DNA of 64,000 nt from Streptomyces sp. YIM 130001 (GTDB lineage Bacteria > Actinomycetota > Actinomycetes > Streptomycetales > Streptomycetaceae), in NCBI RefSeq assembly GCF_003574445.1, contig NZ_KZ984558.1, positions 186,001 to 250,000 on the forward strand, in the 5' to 3' direction. Each line of letters begins with the position of its first letter. The stretch's first letter is position 1. Below, in pieces: positions 62,734 through 64,000 of the stretch. The translations under genes were made by a program, and so were the position numbers. The notes beneath the pieces were generated by a model. That model saw only the letters and a list, made by a program, of their open reading frames with translations. It was not told the origin of the DNA and did no database searches.

Positions 62734-63570
62734 TTACCGCGGAGGCTGGTACGAGGAGGGCCCGCCCTCCGCCGGCGGTCCCTGGTACGGCTGCTGCGGC
62801 TGGCCGTAGGGCGGCTGTTGTGGGGCGTACGCCTGCTGGCCGTACGGCTGCTGTTGCGGCTGGCCGTAGGGCTGGTGCTGGAAGTGCTGCGGGTGAGGCT
62901 GCTGCTGAGGCGCACCGTACGGCTGCTGCTGTGGCGGATGAGGTGTTTGCTGCGGGAACGGCTGCTGCCCCTGGCCGGCGAGCCGACTGCCGGGCGGTGC
63001 GTAGTGCAGGCGCCCCCAGGAGTCGTTGACCTGCGTGAACCCGGCCGCCTGCAGCTGCTGCGCGCAGGCGACGTGCTGCCTGCGCCGCCGCAGCGTCTCG
63101 CCGCCGGCCGCGACCATGGCGAGGGCCCAGAACGCACCCCAGTACGGGGCCGCCTCGGCGCCCCGCAGCAGGATCTGGGACGCGACGATGACGGTCAGCA
63201 GCGGGACGGTGATCAGCAGCCGGCGCTTCTCGTTGTGCCGGGCGTACAGACCACACTTGATCCAGGTCTTGAGCAGCTCGGGTGCCTGGTCCGGCAGCGG
63301 CGGCAGGGGGCTGTTGCCGGTGAGCGGGTACTGCGCCCAGGCCTGCTGAGCACGCTGGCGCGCCTGCGGGCTCTGGTCCGGGACGAGCAGCATCCTCACA
63401 CCGCTCTGTCCGAGATTCGGCCAGGCCACATCCACATACTGGTAGCCGAACTGCTCGGCGAGGTGCGCGATCCGCGAGAGCTTGTTCACGGACCCCCAGT
63501 AACTGGTGACCTCTGCCGGTTGCCCGTGCGCCATCGCGGTCAGCATCTTGCGGATCTGGCCACTGCTCAT
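62734..63570 (-). CDS. Membrane protein with Gln/Pro/Tyr-rich repeat tail
   Basis: A 278-residue protein. The N-terminal soluble domain (1-115) begins SSGQIRKMLTAMAHGQPAEVTSYWGSVNKLSRIAHLAEQFGYQYVDVAW. Two close hydrophobic segments (about 118-155) follow, then QHVACAQQLQAAGFTQVND. The last 80 residues are repeats of the type YGQPQQQP, PYGAPQQQP, YGQPQQPYQ, disordered and perhaps interaction-prone. The second ATG, 63570, is favoured because AAGGAT is well spaced. The function is unknown. Confidence 0.8.
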   Translation of the reverse strand: MSSGQIRKMLTAMAHGQPAEVTSYWGSVNKLSRIAHLAEQFGYQYVDVAWPNLGQSGVRMLLVPDQSPQARQRAQQAWAQYPLTGNSPLPPLPDQAPELLKTWIKCGLYARHNEKRRLLITVPLLTVIVASQILLRGAEAAPYWGAFWALAMVAAGGETLRRRRQHVACAQQLQAAGFTQVNDSWGRLHYAPPGSRLAGQGQQPFPQQTPHPPQQQPYGAPQQQPHPQHFQHQPYGQPQQQPYGQQAYAPQQPPYGQPQQPYQGPPAEGGPSSYQPPR

Positions 63571-63744
63571 GATCATCCTTGCCTGGTCAGCACCTCATCC
63601 CGGTGCGGTGGCGTCACCTTTTCACGCGGCACCGCTGTTCGACTACAGGGGGTTGTCACCCCTGGCACACCTGGCTCCAGGGGCCCTCGCATCAGGGCGG
63701 CCGGTGCTTGGCCGCGATGATGCGGCGGCCGGTGGGGGAGCGGC

Positions 63745-63957
63745 TCAGCGCTTGGGGAAGAGGCGAGCCAACTCGTGTGCGAGACGGGTCAGTTGCGCGC
63801 GGTCGGGTTGCCCCGTGGCGGCGGACAGCTGGAGAAGTGACACGGTGCCGCGCACCGTCAGAAGCTCGGAGTCGGTGAGACCCGGCACGAAACGTCGTAC
63901 GACTTCGACGGCTACCGGGTCGGCCAGCAGCACTGCCAACGGCATACGAAGTCCCAT
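63745..63957 (-). CDS. Hypothetical protein, possibly cut by the window edge
   Basis: At least 70 residues: PLAVLLADPVAVEVVRRFVPGLTDSELLTVRGTVSLLQLSAATGQPDRAQLTRLAHELARLFPKR, a helical protein of no recognised family. An ATG at 63957 has GAGGGC upstream, but the same frame stays open to 64000 and the added residues (PRSDEFPEGR) look coding, so the true start may lie beyond the window. Confidence 0.55.
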   Translation of the reverse strand: MGLRMPLAVLLADPVAVEVVRRFVPGLTDSELLTVRGTVSLLQLSAATGQPDRAQLTRLAHELARLFPKR

Positions 63958-64000
63958 CCTGCCCTCGGGAAACTCGTCGGACCGCGGGGCCGGACCGAGC

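Noticed and set aside
1-64000. Mobile elements, prophage, tRNA or rRNA genes
   Set aside because: No transposase or integrase motifs, no terminal inverted repeats with target duplications, and no tRNA-like cloverleaf or rRNA sequence were recognised by eye; a tRNAscan/Infernal run would be needed to exclude small RNAs.

Overview
The window is actinobacterial and almost certainly Streptomyces chromosome. GC content is very high with strong third-position GC, GTG and even TTG starts are frequent, operons are packed with ATGA/GTGA overlaps, TTA codons are almost absent, signal peptides are Tat- and lipobox-type, and the families present (GlxA-like copper oxidase, DmdR/IdeR-type iron boxes, roadblock/LC7 proteins, streptogrisin-type protease) are typical of the genus. 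No rRNA, tRNA, CRISPR array, insertion sequence or prophage was found.

Layout. (1) 1-14.6 kb is an iron-acquisition island. A minus-strand catechol siderophore operon (dhbA, dhbC, dhbE, dhbB, a stand-alone aryl carrier protein, and the start of an EntF/DhbF-like NRPS cut by the window edge) is followed by a GlxA-like radical copper oxidase and a DUF1330 protein. Then comes a complete FecCD-type ferric-siderophore ABC system (two permeases, ATPase, lipoprotein). Three iron boxes (7470, 11395, 14624) mark this as one regulon, and the third also faces a divergent FMN-binding flavoprotein (14688). The NRPS A-domain pocket read from the sequence matches the serine code of EntF. (2) 15-28 kb is mostly metabolic: a GH78 rhamnosidase with two LacI-type palindromes, pyruvate carboxylase, DoxX, a dicarboxylate symporter, a haloacid dehalogenase and an acyl-CoA ligase. 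(3) 28-38 kb holds an orphan sugar-binding lipoprotein, a four-gene roadblock/LC7-DUF4388 cluster without a GTPase, a PAF-acetylhydrolase-like secreted hydrolase, an S1 protease with a TTA codon and a 26-bp perfect palindrome upstream, and an AraC-SDR-NTF2 unit. (4) 37-43 kb is DUF1684 plus a complete Opp/Dpp-type ABC operon. (5) 43-64 kb is a string of small units: histone H1-like DNA-binding protein, M24 peptidase, Ppx/GppA, TetR-MFS pump, PadR-membrane pair, DUF418, a DHDPR-like/AhpD-like pair, SnoaL-TetR, a methyltransferase, a divergent XRE/alcohol dehydrogenase pair and several unknown proteins.

How the parts work together. The best-supported system is iron uptake. Chorismate would be converted to 2,3-dihydroxybenzoate by DhbC, DhbB and DhbA, activated by DhbE, loaded on the free carrier protein and condensed by the NRPS. 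The Fec-type transporter would re-import the ferric complex and the PPOX flavoprotein is a candidate ferric reductase. Regulation is unusually legible across the window, with iron boxes, LacI-, TetR- and PadR-like palindromes and nine strong hairpin terminators.

The least explained parts are the roadblock/DUF4388 cluster at 29.7-31.9 kb, the protease control region at 33.65 kb, the H1-like protein at 43.1 kb and the acidic unknown protein at 47.8 kb. All functional statements come from reading motifs by eye; no database search was possible.
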